Positions 7,137 through 15,107 of a stretch of 34,986 nucleotides of DNA are shown here, piece by piece (within the stretch, counting starts at the first letter, position 1; each line of letters opens with the position of its first letter). A program made the position numbers and the translations under genes. The DNA is from Candidatus Bathyarchaeota archaeon. Lineage in GTDB: Archaea > Thermoproteota > Bathyarchaeia > TCS64. The notes under the pieces are model-generated. The model searched no databases. It was given only the letters and a program-made list of their open reading frames with translations, and was not told the DNA's origin. The DNA lies in assembly GCA_018396865.1 (NCBI GenBank), contig JAGTRB010000017.1, positions 1 to 34,986 of the forward strand, written 5' to 3'.

Positions 7137-7421
7137 ATGGAGGTAGAGGTTAGATACTACGCGATTCTGAGAGAATTAGCGGGGAAGAGATTTGAGAAAG
7201 TAGCTCTACCGGAGGGTTCATCGGTTAGAGATGTAATAGACCTTTTGGTGAAGAGATATGGAGAGGGATTTGAGAGGTATATCTACGACAACGAGAAGAG
7301 ACTGAGGAGCTACCTCTCATATATGCTCAACGGGATTAACATAAACAGTCTAAAGGGTTTTGAGACTCCTTTGAGGGATGGAGATATACTCTCTCTCCTC
7401 CCCCCGATAGGGGGAGGATAG
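7137..7421 (+). CDS. MoaD/ThiS-like sulfur carrier, second copy
   Basis: The protein has 94 residues: VEVRYYAILRELAGKRFEKV at the start, an LLVKRYG helix, then SYMLNGININ and DGDILSLLPPIGGG. The spacing of the beta-grasp fold and the terminal GG match MoaD (small molybdopterin synthase subunit) and archaeal SAMP1-like proteins. It is transcribed away from the other sulfur carrier with only 68 bases between starts. A TATA-like box tgtataaat (7103-7111) lies about 27 bases before ATG 7137, so leaderless transcription is likely. It could serve molybdopterin or tungstopterin, tRNA thiolation or protein tagging; there is no molybdopterin gene next to it. Confidence 0.88.
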   Translation: MEVEVRYYAILRELAGKRFEKVALPEGSSVRDVIDLLVKRYGEGFERYIYDNEKRLRSYLSYMLNGININSLKGFETPLRDGDILSLLPPIGGG

Positions 7422-7442
7422 CCCCTAAAGTAGCCGTCTACG

Positions 7443-8309
7443 CTAGAGGAGGTGGACTCTTCCCTCTCTTGTGACCTTGGCAGTTGCATGTCTCAGGGCC
7501 CAGCAGCTCATGATAACGCCCACTGGCATCGTGGCCGGATGCCTAGCGGCAGCCTCCACATGTAGGTCAAGAGCTGTAGGCCCCTCTCCAAGCCCCATAA
7601 CTCCTATACCGAGTTCATTCACCCTCTGAAGGAGTTCCTCCTCCAAAGCCGCTATGTTTGGATCAGGGTTTCTCACCTGGAAGGGTTTTAGGAGGGCCTT
7701 CTTGGCAAGGAGCATACAGTGATCCTCGGTTCCCCCGATTCCGACGCCTATGAAGTAGGGAGGGCATCCTAGGGAGCCAGCCCTTGCGACGGACTCTATT
7801 ACGAACCTCTTAACTCCTTTTAGGCCCAGCCCTGGAGTTATCATCGAATGTGCAGCGACGTTACTGCTCCCACCCCCCTTCGGGAAGGCTGTGAGCTCTA
7901 ATTCGTCCCCCTCCACAAGCTCTAGGTTGATGATCGGGACCCCTAAGCCGACATTATCTCCCGTGTTTCCCTTGAAGAGGTCCACGGCGTTCGGCCTTAG
8001 AGGGATCTCCTCCGTCGCTCTTCTAGTAGCCCTAACGAGTATATCCCTCAGACTAGCCCTGACCGGGAACTCCTCCCCAACCCTCACAATGAAGCCTATT
8101 ATCCCGGTGTCTTGGCAGATGGGTTCAGAGCTTTTCCTTGCGAGTTCGATGTTCCTGAGGATAGCATCAAGCTGAGCCCTCCCTATCGATCCTTCACATT
8201 TTTCCATCGCCTTATAGAGGGCCTCAACATACTCCCGGCGGAGTTCGGAGGCTGCTCTTCTCAGAAGCTCTACGGCAGTATCCTCCAGAACCTTATCTAG
8301 TCCACCCAT
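7443..8309 (-). CDS. Class I fumarate hydratase, alpha subunit
   Basis: The protein has 288 residues and is the N-terminal-domain subunit of the oxygen-sensitive iron-sulfur fumarase, which interconverts fumarate and malate in the cytoplasm. Motifs are SEPICQDTGIIGFIVRVGE (about 55-73; the Cys is a cluster ligand), PNAVDLFKGNTGDNVG, FPKGGGSSNVAAHSMITPG, and CPPYFIGVGIGGTEDHCMLLAKKAL. GVMGLGEGPTALDLHVE and PATMPVGVIMSCWALRHA close the domain. The beta subunit lies 5 bases upstream on the same strand; in bacteria both parts are often fused. An anaerobic lifestyle fits this type. The pair faces away from a fumarate-reductase-type operon, so both probably work on the same metabolite pool. Confidence 0.93.
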   Translation of the reverse strand: MGGLDKVLEDTAVELLRRAASELRREYVEALYKAMEKCEGSIGRAQLDAILRNIELARKSSEPICQDTGIIGFIVRVGEEFPVRASLRDILVRATRRATEEIPLRPNAVDLFKGNTGDNVGLGVPIINLELVEGDELELTAFPKGGGSSNVAAHSMITPGLGLKGVKRFVIESVARAGSLGCPPYFIGVGIGGTEDHCMLLAKKALLKPFQVRNPDPNIAALEEELLQRVNELGIGVMGLGEGPTALDLHVEAAARHPATMPVGVIMSCWALRHATAKVTREGRVHLL

Positions 8310-8314
8310 TCGAT

Positions 8315-8914
8315 CTACCCTCCTAAGGAGGAAATTATAGCCTCCTTCTTGGCGGCCACCCTATCCATGGCCTCCCTGGTTAGGTTCCTTCCATGGGTGT
8401 CTATGGTGATGATCAGTGGCCCGAAATCCTCAACCTCAAAGACCCAGAGGCACTCGGGCATCCCGAGTTCCTCGAGCCAGTGGACCTCCTTCACCCTCCT
8501 TATCCCCTGGGCCCCCAGTAGGGCCGCGCCTCCCGTGAAGGCCCCGTAAACGCAGCCGTATTCTGAACAGGCCCTCATCGTCCTTTCTCCCATCCCACCC
8601 TTTCCGATTATCAATGAAGGCCTGAACGCCTCTATGAATCTATCCTCGAAGATCTCCATTCTGGAGGATGTCGTCGGGCCTGCTGCCACCACCCTCCAAT
8701 CTCCATCAACCCTCTTAACAATCGGGCCGCAGTGGAAGACGCCGTTCCCCTCGAAGTTAACCGGGGGCTTCTCACCCCTGGCGTGCATCTCCAGCGCCTT
8801 TTTATGTGCCTCATCCCTGGCCGTAATCAGGGTTCCACTGAGGTATGCGATGTCTCCAGCCCTAAGCCTTCTAACGGCCTCCTCCTGAATTGGGGTTTTA
8901 AGGCGATATTCCAT
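8315..8914 (-). CDS. Class I fumarate hydratase, beta subunit
   Basis: This is the C-terminal-domain subunit of class I fumarase. Motifs are GDIAYLSGTLITARDEAHK, NGVFHCGPIVK, AGPTTSSRMEIFEDRFIEAF, GKGGMGERTMRA and GCVYGAFTGGAALLGAQGIR; VFEVEDFGPLIITIDTHGRNL is near the end. The longest frame starts at 8947 (MMKVKIYL...). I prefer the internal ATG at 8914 (MEYRLKTP), because the family begins with a similar EYRLKTP block and the only good TATA-like sequence (8946-8954) would give a transcript starting near 8924. The downstream alpha subunit follows after 5 bases. The HdrC gene diverges 23 bases from the longer start. Confidence 0.88.
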   Translation of the reverse strand: MEYRLKTPIQEEAVRRLRAGDIAYLSGTLITARDEAHKKALEMHARGEKPPVNFEGNGVFHCGPIVKRVDGDWRVVAAGPTTSSRMEIFEDRFIEAFRPSLIIGKGGMGERTMRACSEYGCVYGAFTGGAALLGAQGIRRVKEVHWLEELGMPECLWVFEVEDFGPLIITIDTHGRNLTREAMDRVAAKKEAIISSLGG

Positions 8915-8945
8915 AGCATCACCAAGATAGATTTTGACCTTCATC

Positions 8946-8954
8946 AATATAAAT
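8946..8954. promoter_or_regulatory. Shared TATA-like box between fumarase and Hdr-Frd operon
   Basis: The sequence aatataaat reads atttatatt on the other strand, so TBP could use it in both directions. It is the only clear TATA-like element between the two annotated start regions. Transcription about 26 bases away would begin near 8976 on the plus strand and near 8924 on the minus strand. That would favour starts at 9001 (HdrC) and 8914 (fumarase beta). Confidence 0.45.
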
Positions 8955-8970
8955 CATCGATGGGAGTCTG

Positions 8971-9438
8971 ATGTTGAGCTCGAAAAGCGTATTAAATAGT
9001 ATGCTTGAAGAGTCTGAGATGGCTCTAGGGGTCTCGAGGCAGTACTACAAACACGGCGCTGAGAATATCTCCTTCAAGGCTAGGGTTGAGGAGCTGAGCG
9101 GGCAGAACATAAATCTATGCTATCAATGCGGGGCGTGCAGCTCAGGATGCCCCCTCTCGAAGGAGATGGACCTTCTGCCCTCAAAGGTTATAAGGCTTGT
9201 ACAGCTGGGAAGGGATGATCCCCTATCCTCTAGGACCATATGGGTCTGCAGCACATGTTTCGAATGTGAGGTGAGATGCCCGAGGGGAATAGACATCGCG
9301 AGCGTGATGGAGGCTCTCAGGCAGATCATGCTGAGGAGAAAGTATAGTGACGTTAAGCTGGAGAGCATAGATCCAGAGAAGCTGAGGAGCCTCCCACAGA
9401 TAGCGCTCATAAGCAACCTAAGGAAGTTGATGGCGTGA
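8971..9438 (+). CDS. hdrC: Heterodisulfide reductase subunit C-like iron-sulfur protein
   Basis: The protein has 155 residues and carries two [4Fe-4S] ferredoxin motifs, C50-C53-C56-C60 (CYQCGACSSGC) and C93-C96-C99-C103 (CSTCFECEVRC). HdrC passes electrons between HdrA and HdrB in soluble HdrABC complexes. It is the first gene of a five-gene run. The stop overlaps the next start in TGATG, so translation is coupled. Residues 1-40 are not part of the conserved core, and the start could be ATG 9001 or 9019 rather than 8971. Length and motif order match HdrC rather than the membrane HdrE or longer HdrD proteins. Confidence 0.9.
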   Translation: MLSSKSVLNSMLEESEMALGVSRQYYKHGAENISFKARVEELSGQNINLCYQCGACSSGCPLSKEMDLLPSKVIRLVQLGRDDPLSSRTIWVCSTCFECEVRCPRGIDIASVMEALRQIMLRRKYSDVKLESIDPEKLRSLPQIALISNLRKLMA

Positions 9439-10343
9439 TGTCCCTGAGGCTGGCGTACTATCCAGGATGCACTTTGAAGACCAATGCGAGAAACTACGAG
9501 ATCTCGGCCTTAGCCTCATCCAAGGCTTTAGGCATCGAGCTTATAGAGCTTCCGAGGTGGAACTGCTGTGGGACTGTCCATGCATTAGCTAAGGATGATG
9601 TTATGCATTACATCGCGCCCGTGAGAAACCTGATAAGGGTTGAGCAGTTGAAGAGTTCTGGATTGGTGGATGGTGAGAGGCTCGTCACCCTCTGTGAGAT
9701 GTGCTATAACACCCTAAAGCGTGCAGACATAGGCGTGAAGGAGGATCAAGAGAGGAGGAGGAAGCTGAGGGAGGTAATGGAGGAGGAGCCTCCATACGGC
9801 GGTGGGGGTGTGGAGGTCATCCACCTTCTCCAGCTCATTAGGGAAGTGGGCTGGGAGAGGGTTAAGAAGAGGGTGGTGAGGCCTCTAAAGGGGTTGAGGG
9901 TGGCCCCCTATTACGGCTGCCTCCTCCTCCGGCCCAGGGGCTTAGGCATAGATGACGCCAATAACCCCACCATATTCGAGCGTCTAATCGAGTCTCTGGG
10001 AGCAGAGGTCGTTGGAATACCCTTCAAGGCCAAGTGCTGCGGAAGTTACCAGACGGTACACATGGGCCATGTGGCATCTGAACTCTCCTACAGGATTCTA
10101 AGACAGGCGGTTGAGGGAAAGGCAGATGTGATAACCCTTGCCTGTCCCCTATGCGAATACAACCTAGGAGAGCGTCAGGGTGAGATAAGAGGTCTCTTCC
10201 CAGATCTTAAATACATCCCTGTTCTATACTTCACCCAGCTCATAGCCCTAGCTTTCGGCCTCGAGGACTCCGTGGGATTGGAGATGAACAATCCAGACCC
10301 GAGACCCCTTCTCAGGATGAAGGGTTTCCTTAGGGAGGCTTAA
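9438..10343 (+). CDS. hdrB: Heterodisulfide reductase subunit B-like, two complete CCG domains
   Basis: The protein has 301 residues from ATG 9438 (a GTG one codon earlier is less likely). HdrB carries two non-cubane [4Fe-4S] clusters and is the disulfide-reducing or dithiol-oxidising subunit. Both cysteine sets are intact: YYPGC near residue 11, CCG at 43-45 and CEMC at 86-89; then YYGC near 161, CCG at 200-202 and CPLC at 236-239. A degenerate copy would be expected to lose some of these, so a real thiol/disulfide site is likely. The substrate is unknown: CoM-S-S-CoB is only one option, and no methanogenesis gene is present here. It is followed after one base by the fumarate-reductase-type iron-sulfur subunit. 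Confidence 0.9.
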   Translation: MSLRLAYYPGCTLKTNARNYEISALASSKALGIELIELPRWNCCGTVHALAKDDVMHYIAPVRNLIRVEQLKSSGLVDGERLVTLCEMCYNTLKRADIGVKEDQERRRKLREVMEEEPPYGGGGVEVIHLLQLIREVGWERVKKRVVRPLKGLRVAPYYGCLLLRPRGLGIDDANNPTIFERLIESLGAEVVGIPFKAKCCGSYQTVHMGHVASELSYRILRQAVEGKADVITLACPLCEYNLGERQGEIRGLFPDLKYIPVLYFTQLIALAFGLEDSVGLEMNNPDPRPLLRMKGFLREA

Positions 10344-10344
10344 C

Positions 10345-11016
10345 ATGAACGGGGATGAGATGGTCACGGTCTATATAATGGGTAAGAAGCACAGGGTCCC
10401 CGCGAATCTGACCATCATGAAAGCCATGGAGTACGCGGGGTACCAGCTTAGACGGGGGGCTGGCTGCAGGGGGGGATTCTGCGGCGCCTGTTCAACCATA
10501 TATCGGATGAGGGGGAGCTTCAGGCTGCAGGTGGCCCTCGCATGTCAGAAGATGGTGGAGGATGGGATGATCATCACCCAGCTCCCCTTCATACCCTCGG
10601 AGAAGAAAAGGTACCGCCTCGAGAAGCTTAAACCCGACGCAGGAGTCTTCCTCGAATACTTCCCAGAGATAGCTAGGTGCCTAAGCTGCAACACATGCAC
10701 AAAGGCATGCCCTCAGGACCTGATGGTTATGGACTATGTCCAGGCTGCCCTTAGAGGGGATATAAAGACGGCTGCGGAGCTCTCCTTCGACTGCTTGAGC
10801 TGCGGCCTCTGCGCGGTTAGGTGCCCGGCTGAGATAGTGCCATACCATATCGGCCAGCTTGCCAGGAGGCTATACAGCAGATATATAGTTGGCCCCAGCG
10901 AGCAGGTCCAGAATAGGGTTATGGAGATAGAGAAGGGAAGATATGATGAGGAGATCCAGAGGCTGAAAAGTCTAGACATCAATATGCTTAGAGAGATCTA
11001 TTCTAGGAGGGAGTGA
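10345..11016 (+). CDS. Fumarate reductase/succinate dehydrogenase-type iron-sulfur subunit
   Basis: The protein has 223 residues. A plant-type [2Fe-2S] domain has C41, C46, C49 and C67 (GCRGGFCGAC, then ALACQK). Two [4Fe-4S]-type motifs follow: C112-C115-C118-C122 (CLSCNTCTKAC) and C150-C153-C156-C160 (CLSCGLCAVRC). This resembles the N-terminal half of methanogen thiol:fumarate reductase TfrB and SdhB/FrdB, but it lacks the C-terminal CCG domains of TfrB; those are supplied by the separate HdrB gene just before it. It would wire the flavoprotein to HdrB/HdrC. Spacing to the flavoprotein gene is 4 bases, with a purine-rich gaggagg ribosome site. Confidence 0.88.
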   Translation: MNGDEMVTVYIMGKKHRVPANLTIMKAMEYAGYQLRRGAGCRGGFCGACSTIYRMRGSFRLQVALACQKMVEDGMIITQLPFIPSEKKRYRLEKLKPDAGVFLEYFPEIARCLSCNTCTKACPQDLMVMDYVQAALRGDIKTAAELSFDCLSCGLCAVRCPAEIVPYHIGQLARRLYSRYIVGPSEQVQNRVMEIEKGRYDEEIQRLKSLDINMLREIYSRRE

Positions 11017-11020
11017 GGAG

Positions 11021-12661
11021 GTGAGCGGATATCCTGAATATATGAGGGAGTCCATCAGCCTAGTTGAGGAGACTAGAAGGGAAAGGGTGGGGAGATCCTT
11101 CCCCTTCATGAGCATGGAGGAGAGGAGGAGGATACTCGAGGAGTGGCATCCAGACTATAAGCCAGGGACAAAGCGCCCCCTCATGATAGGCCCCAGTAGA
11201 GGTATGATCGTCCCCCATGAGGTCGCCGACATCCTTGAGGCCCACCCCCTCATAGATCCAGATGAGATAGATGTGACGGATCTAGAGTATGATGTCGATG
11301 TTCTCGTCATAGGAGCGGGAGGGGCAGGCCTTAGCGCCGCCCTCACCGCCCAGGAATCCGGGATAGATAGAGAAGGGATCCTTATGGTTCAGAAGCTGAG
11401 GCTAGGAGACAGCAACTCTAAGATGAGCCAGGGGGGGATCCAGGCAGCTGTCGGACCAGATGACAGCCCAGCCCTCCACTTCCTCGACATAATGGGTGGA
11501 GGTCTATTCGCAAATAAGCCTGAATTGGTAGAGATCTTGGCTAAGGAGGGGCCGGATGTCATCAGATGGCATGAGTCCTTAGGTGTGATCTACGACAAGA
11601 ATCCGGATGGGACGATGAAGCTGATCTCAGGTGGGGGGACCTGCAGGAATAGGATGCATACCTGTAAAGATTACACTGGGCTGGAGATAATCAGGGTTCT
11701 TCTAGACGAGTTTCTAAATAGGGAGATACCCTACCTTGAGTTCACATGTGCTGTTGAGCTCCTCACGGACGATAAGGGGGAGGTCGTGGGCGCGGTTCTC
11801 TGGGACATGGATTCAGACGAGTACAGGGTGGTAAGGGCAAAGTCCACGATCCTCGCAACAGGTGGCTTCGGGAGGCTCCACATCCAGGGATTCGAGACCA
11901 CAAACCACTACGGCGCAACCGGAGATGGGATAGTTCTAGCCTACCATGTTGGAGCTGTCCTGAGAGATCTTGACGCTACACAATACCACCCGACAGGGGC
12001 GGCCTATCCTGAACAGCTGGTGGGCCAGCTCTGTACCGAAGCCTTGAGGGGAAGGGGGGCACAGCCTGTTAATAGGCTTGGAGAGCTATTTGTGCATCCT
12101 CTCGAGACTAGGGATGCGGAGTCGGCGGCGATAATTCGAGAGTGCTACGGGAGAGACCTAGGTGTGACGACGCCCACTGGGATGAGAGGGGTATGGCTGG
12201 ATACGCCACTTATAGACATCCTTCACGGCCCGGGGACCATTGAGAGGGAGTTCCACGCCATGTACCGCATGTTCGGGAGGTTCAACATAGATATAAGGAA
12301 GGAGCCTATACTCGTCTTCCCCACCCTACACTATATGAACGGAGGGGTGGAGATAAACCCCATGGCGGAGACGAGCATCCCGGGGCTATTCGCCGCCGGC
12401 GAGGTCTGCGGGGGCGTACACGGGAAGAACAGACTTATGGGAAACTCACAGCTCGACCTATATGTATTCGGCAGGAGGGCTGGGAGATACGCGGCTGAGA
12501 GAGCTAGGAAAGTCCAAGCTGGAAGGCCAACCCTAAACCACGTAGAGAGGTATGAGAGGTGGCTCGAGGAGGCCGGAATAAAAACCAGTCGGAAGGCCCC
12601 CCTACTCCTACCTGAGTATAGGGGCAAGAAGACCCTCGAGCATATAATAAAGCTCCTATAG
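11021..12661 (+). CDS. Fumarate reductase/succinate dehydrogenase-type flavoprotein
   Basis: The protein has 546 residues from GTG 11021. The FAD-binding Rossmann motif VIGAGGAGLSAALTA is at about 96-110, after an extra N-terminal region of about 90 residues. Family motifs are KMSQGGIQAAVG, ILATGGFGRLH, DATQYHPTGAAYPEQ, CTEALRGRGA (active-site Arg region), HYMNGGVEINPMAET and GLFAAGEVCGGVHGKNRLMG. It probably interconverts fumarate and succinate; L-aspartate oxidase and other members of the family are less likely given the neighbours. No membrane anchor subunit is encoded nearby, so the enzyme is probably cytoplasmic as in Tfr. HdrA follows 13 bases later. Confidence 0.9.
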   Translation: MSGYPEYMRESISLVEETRRERVGRSFPFMSMEERRRILEEWHPDYKPGTKRPLMIGPSRGMIVPHEVADILEAHPLIDPDEIDVTDLEYDVDVLVIGAGGAGLSAALTAQESGIDREGILMVQKLRLGDSNSKMSQGGIQAAVGPDDSPALHFLDIMGGGLFANKPELVEILAKEGPDVIRWHESLGVIYDKNPDGTMKLISGGGTCRNRMHTCKDYTGLEIIRVLLDEFLNREIPYLEFTCAVELLTDDKGEVVGAVLWDMDSDEYRVVRAKSTILATGGFGRLHIQGFETTNHYGATGDGIVLAYHVGAVLRDLDATQYHPTGAAYPEQLVGQLCTEALRGRGAQPVNRLGELFVHPLETRDAESAAIIRECYGRDLGVTTPTGMRGVWLDTPLIDILHGPGTIEREFHAMYRMFGRFNIDIRKEPILVFPTLHYMNGGVEINPMAETSIPGLFAAGEVCGGVHGKNRLMGNSQLDLYVFGRRAGRYAAERARKVQAGRPTLNHVERYERWLEEAGIKTSRKAPLLLPEYRGKKTLEHIIKLL

Positions 12662-12674
12662 GAGCCTGCGATCC

Positions 12675-15038
12675 TTGAATGAGGGGCCGAGAATAGGGGT
12701 ATGGGTATGCGAGTGCGGGGGTAACATAGGAGGGGTCGTCGACGTCGAGGAGGTAGTGGAGAGATTCAGGGGAATTGTCGCGGGGGTCTCCAAGGAGACC
12801 TTTCTCTGCTCGAAGCCCGCCATAGATAGGATAAAGGATGCGATGATTAAGCAGGGCCTCGAAAGGGTCATCTTGGCCTGTTGCACTCCTAAGATGCACC
12901 TCGAGACCTTCACGAGGAGTCTAGAGGAGGTAGGTCTTAACAGGGCCTATCTCGAGGTTGTCAACATCAGGGAGCAGTGCAGTTGGGTCCACATGGCTGA
13001 TCCAGTGGGAGCGACCCAGAAGACGATAGATCTGATAAGGGGAGCTGTTGAGAGGGCCAGACTCTCAATCCCGCTAGAGCCTCTAAGGATGAAGGTGATC
13101 CCCGAGGTCCTTGTAGTGGGGGGAGGGGTTGCGGGGATAACGGCGAGCCTGAGATTGGCGGAGTTCGGGATGAAGGTCCACCTAGTGGAGAAGAGGCCGA
13201 GCATAGGCGGCCACATGATCCAGTTTCCAAAGGTCTTCCCAACCCTCGACTGCAGCCAGTGTATTCTAACTCCGAAGATGGCCAGCGTCTCCAAGAACCC
13301 TAACATAAATCTAATCACTTACGCCGAGATCTCCGAGATCTCTGGCGTCCCAGGAGATTATACGGTTAAGGTGACCCTCAAGCCGAGGGGGGTTGATCTT
13401 GAGAAGTGCACGGGGTGCGGTGAATGCAGCCTCGTATGCCCAGTAGAGGTCCCCAATGAGTACGATGAGAACCTGGGTTCGAGGAAGGCGATATATATCC
13501 CCTTCCCCCAGAGTGTCCCCTCAGCTTATACTGTGGACTTCGCCTCATGCATTCTCTGCGGTAAATGCCTTGAGGTCTGCGCCCCGGATGCGATAATCCT
13601 CGAGGATAGGCCAAAGGAGATTGAGCTTAGGGTGGGAGCGATAATCATCGCCACGGGGTATGAGCTCTACGACCCCCTGAATCTATCTCAATACGGGTAT
13701 GGGAGGTATCCCAATGTGGTCACGGGTCTTGAGATGGAGAGGATGCTGGATGTCAACGGCCCGGGTATGGGACAACTCCTAGTTCCCAAGACGCAGAGGC
13801 CCATAAAGAGCGTTGGCTACATCCTCTGCGCCGGGTCAAGGGATCCCGAGAATGGAAAGCCCTACTGCAGCAAGGTCTGCTGCCTATACGCCCTCAAACA
13901 GGCCCAGATGCTGAGGGATAGGGGGGTAGAGGTATGGCTGCACTACATAGATATCAGAACGCCCGGGAGGAGGTATGAGGAGTTCTACAGGGCAACGCAG
14001 GAGAAGGGGGTGATGCTCGTGAAGGGGAAGGTCACAGAGATATTCCCAGAGGGTGAACAACTCCTAGTCAGGGGGGAGGATATGATGCTAAACATGATGG
14101 TCGAAAACCTCTACGACCTTGTGGTCCTCTGTCCTCCCCTGGTCACTTCGGAGGATACCCTAAGGCTAGCTAAGGGATTGAGGGTCCCAGTCGATGAGGA
14201 CGGCTTCATCCTAGAACGTCATCCAAAGCTCGACCCCCTTGCCACGAAGAGGGATGGCGTGTTCGCTGCTGGGGTCGTGACAGGCCCGAAGGATATACAG
14301 ACAACCACGTCAGAGGCCGAGGGGGCTGCGATGAAGGCAGTCAATTTCCTATCAAAAGAGCGCCTGATAGAGCCAAATAAAGCGGTTATCGACCCCTCCC
14401 TATGCGATGGCTGCGGGGCCTGCATCCAGGTCTGCCCCGAGTCAGCTATAACCCTCAGAGATGGAGTAGCCCATATAAACGGGCTTCTCTGCTCCGGCTG
14501 CGGGGCCTGCATACCCTCCTGCCCGAAGGGGGCCCTAGACCAGCAGGGATTATCTGAATCGCAGCTCATGGCCCAGATAAGGGGTATCCTAGAGCCATCT
14601 GAAGCCGAGATTAAGATAATAGCCTTCGTCGAAGGGGAAGTCGCTTATACAGCGGTCGACCTAGCAGGCCTCGCCCGTATAGGCTATCCGAGCAGCTTCA
14701 GGATCATACCCCTACCCTCGATAAGCCGCTTGAAGCTTAGCCATATTCTATACGCCTTTGCTTTGGGTGCCGACGGGGTTATGCTCCTTGAGGCCCCTGA
14801 GCATGAAGGGCCCTACGGGAGGGCTCACGCGATATCTGAGGAGAGGGCAGAGGAGTATAGATGGGGGCTTGAGGATCATGGTATCGACAGCGTAAGGTTG
14901 TGGTTCAGCAGGATATACGTCCCAGACTGGAGAAAGCTCGAGAGGGTCTTCAAGACCTTCCACAGCACCATAGAGGGGGAAGGCCCCTTAGACCCAAAGA
15001 TAAGAGCCTCCCTCAGAAATATGCTTGGATTAACCTAA
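12675..15038 (+). CDS. hdrA: Heterodisulfide reductase subunit A with a cysteine-less MvhD-like C-terminus
   Basis: The protein has 787 residues. The HdrA N-terminal domain is at about 5-105 (VCECGGNIGG, then ACCTPKMH). An FAD thioredoxin-reductase-like domain starts at VLVVGGGVAGITASLR (145-160). A ferredoxin insert has CTGCGECSLVC (245-255) and CILCGKCLEVC (292-302). CSKVCC lies at 398-403. A C-terminal ferredoxin pair has CDGCGACIQVC (577-587) and CSGCGACIPSC (606-616). In HdrABC the FAD of HdrA is the electron-bifurcating centre. Residues about 643-765 align by eye with MvhD, the [2Fe-2S] link to hydrogenase or formate dehydrogenase, but every expected cysteine is replaced. It is the last gene of the Hdr-Frd run, 69 bases before malic enzyme. 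Confidence 0.92.
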   Translation: MNEGPRIGVWVCECGGNIGGVVDVEEVVERFRGIVAGVSKETFLCSKPAIDRIKDAMIKQGLERVILACCTPKMHLETFTRSLEEVGLNRAYLEVVNIREQCSWVHMADPVGATQKTIDLIRGAVERARLSIPLEPLRMKVIPEVLVVGGGVAGITASLRLAEFGMKVHLVEKRPSIGGHMIQFPKVFPTLDCSQCILTPKMASVSKNPNINLITYAEISEISGVPGDYTVKVTLKPRGVDLEKCTGCGECSLVCPVEVPNEYDENLGSRKAIYIPFPQSVPSAYTVDFASCILCGKCLEVCAPDAIILEDRPKEIELRVGAIIIATGYELYDPLNLSQYGYGRYPNVVTGLEMERMLDVNGPGMGQLLVPKTQRPIKSVGYILCAGSRDPENGKPYCSKVCCLYALKQAQMLRDRGVEVWLHYIDIRTPGRRYEEFYRATQEKGVMLVKGKVTEIFPEGEQLLVRGEDMMLNMMVENLYDLVVLCPPLVTSEDTLRLAKGLRVPVDEDGFILERHPKLDPLATKRDGVFAAGVVTGPKDIQTTTSEAEGAAMKAVNFLSKERLIEPNKAVIDPSLCDGCGACIQVCPESAITLRDGVAHINGLLCSGCGACIPSCPKGALDQQGLSESQLMAQIRGILEPSEAEIKIIAFVEGEVAYTAVDLAGLARIGYPSSFRIIPLPSISRLKLSHILYAFALGADGVMLLEAPEHEGPYGRAHAISEERAEEYRWGLEDHGIDSVRLWFSRIYVPDWRKLERVFKTFHSTIEGEGPLDPKIRASLRNMLGLT

Positions 15039-15107
15039 ATCTGGTGAAACAGACAATTTTAAATAATCATGTTTTGCTTCTAAAAGGAGGTTTAGGAGAG
15101 GGTAGGC

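Noticed and set aside
12504-12899. Minus-strand frame across the flavoprotein-HdrA junction
   Set aside because: It covers the end of one real gene and the start of the next and has no recognisable sequence; the two plus-strand genes explain the DNA.
8971-15038. Methanogenesis or methane-oxidation gene cluster
   Set aside because: Hdr homologues are present, but no mcr, mtr, Mvh hydrogenase or other C1 genes are seen, and HdrA's MvhD-like part lacks its cluster. Hdr genes alone are widespread in non-methanogens.
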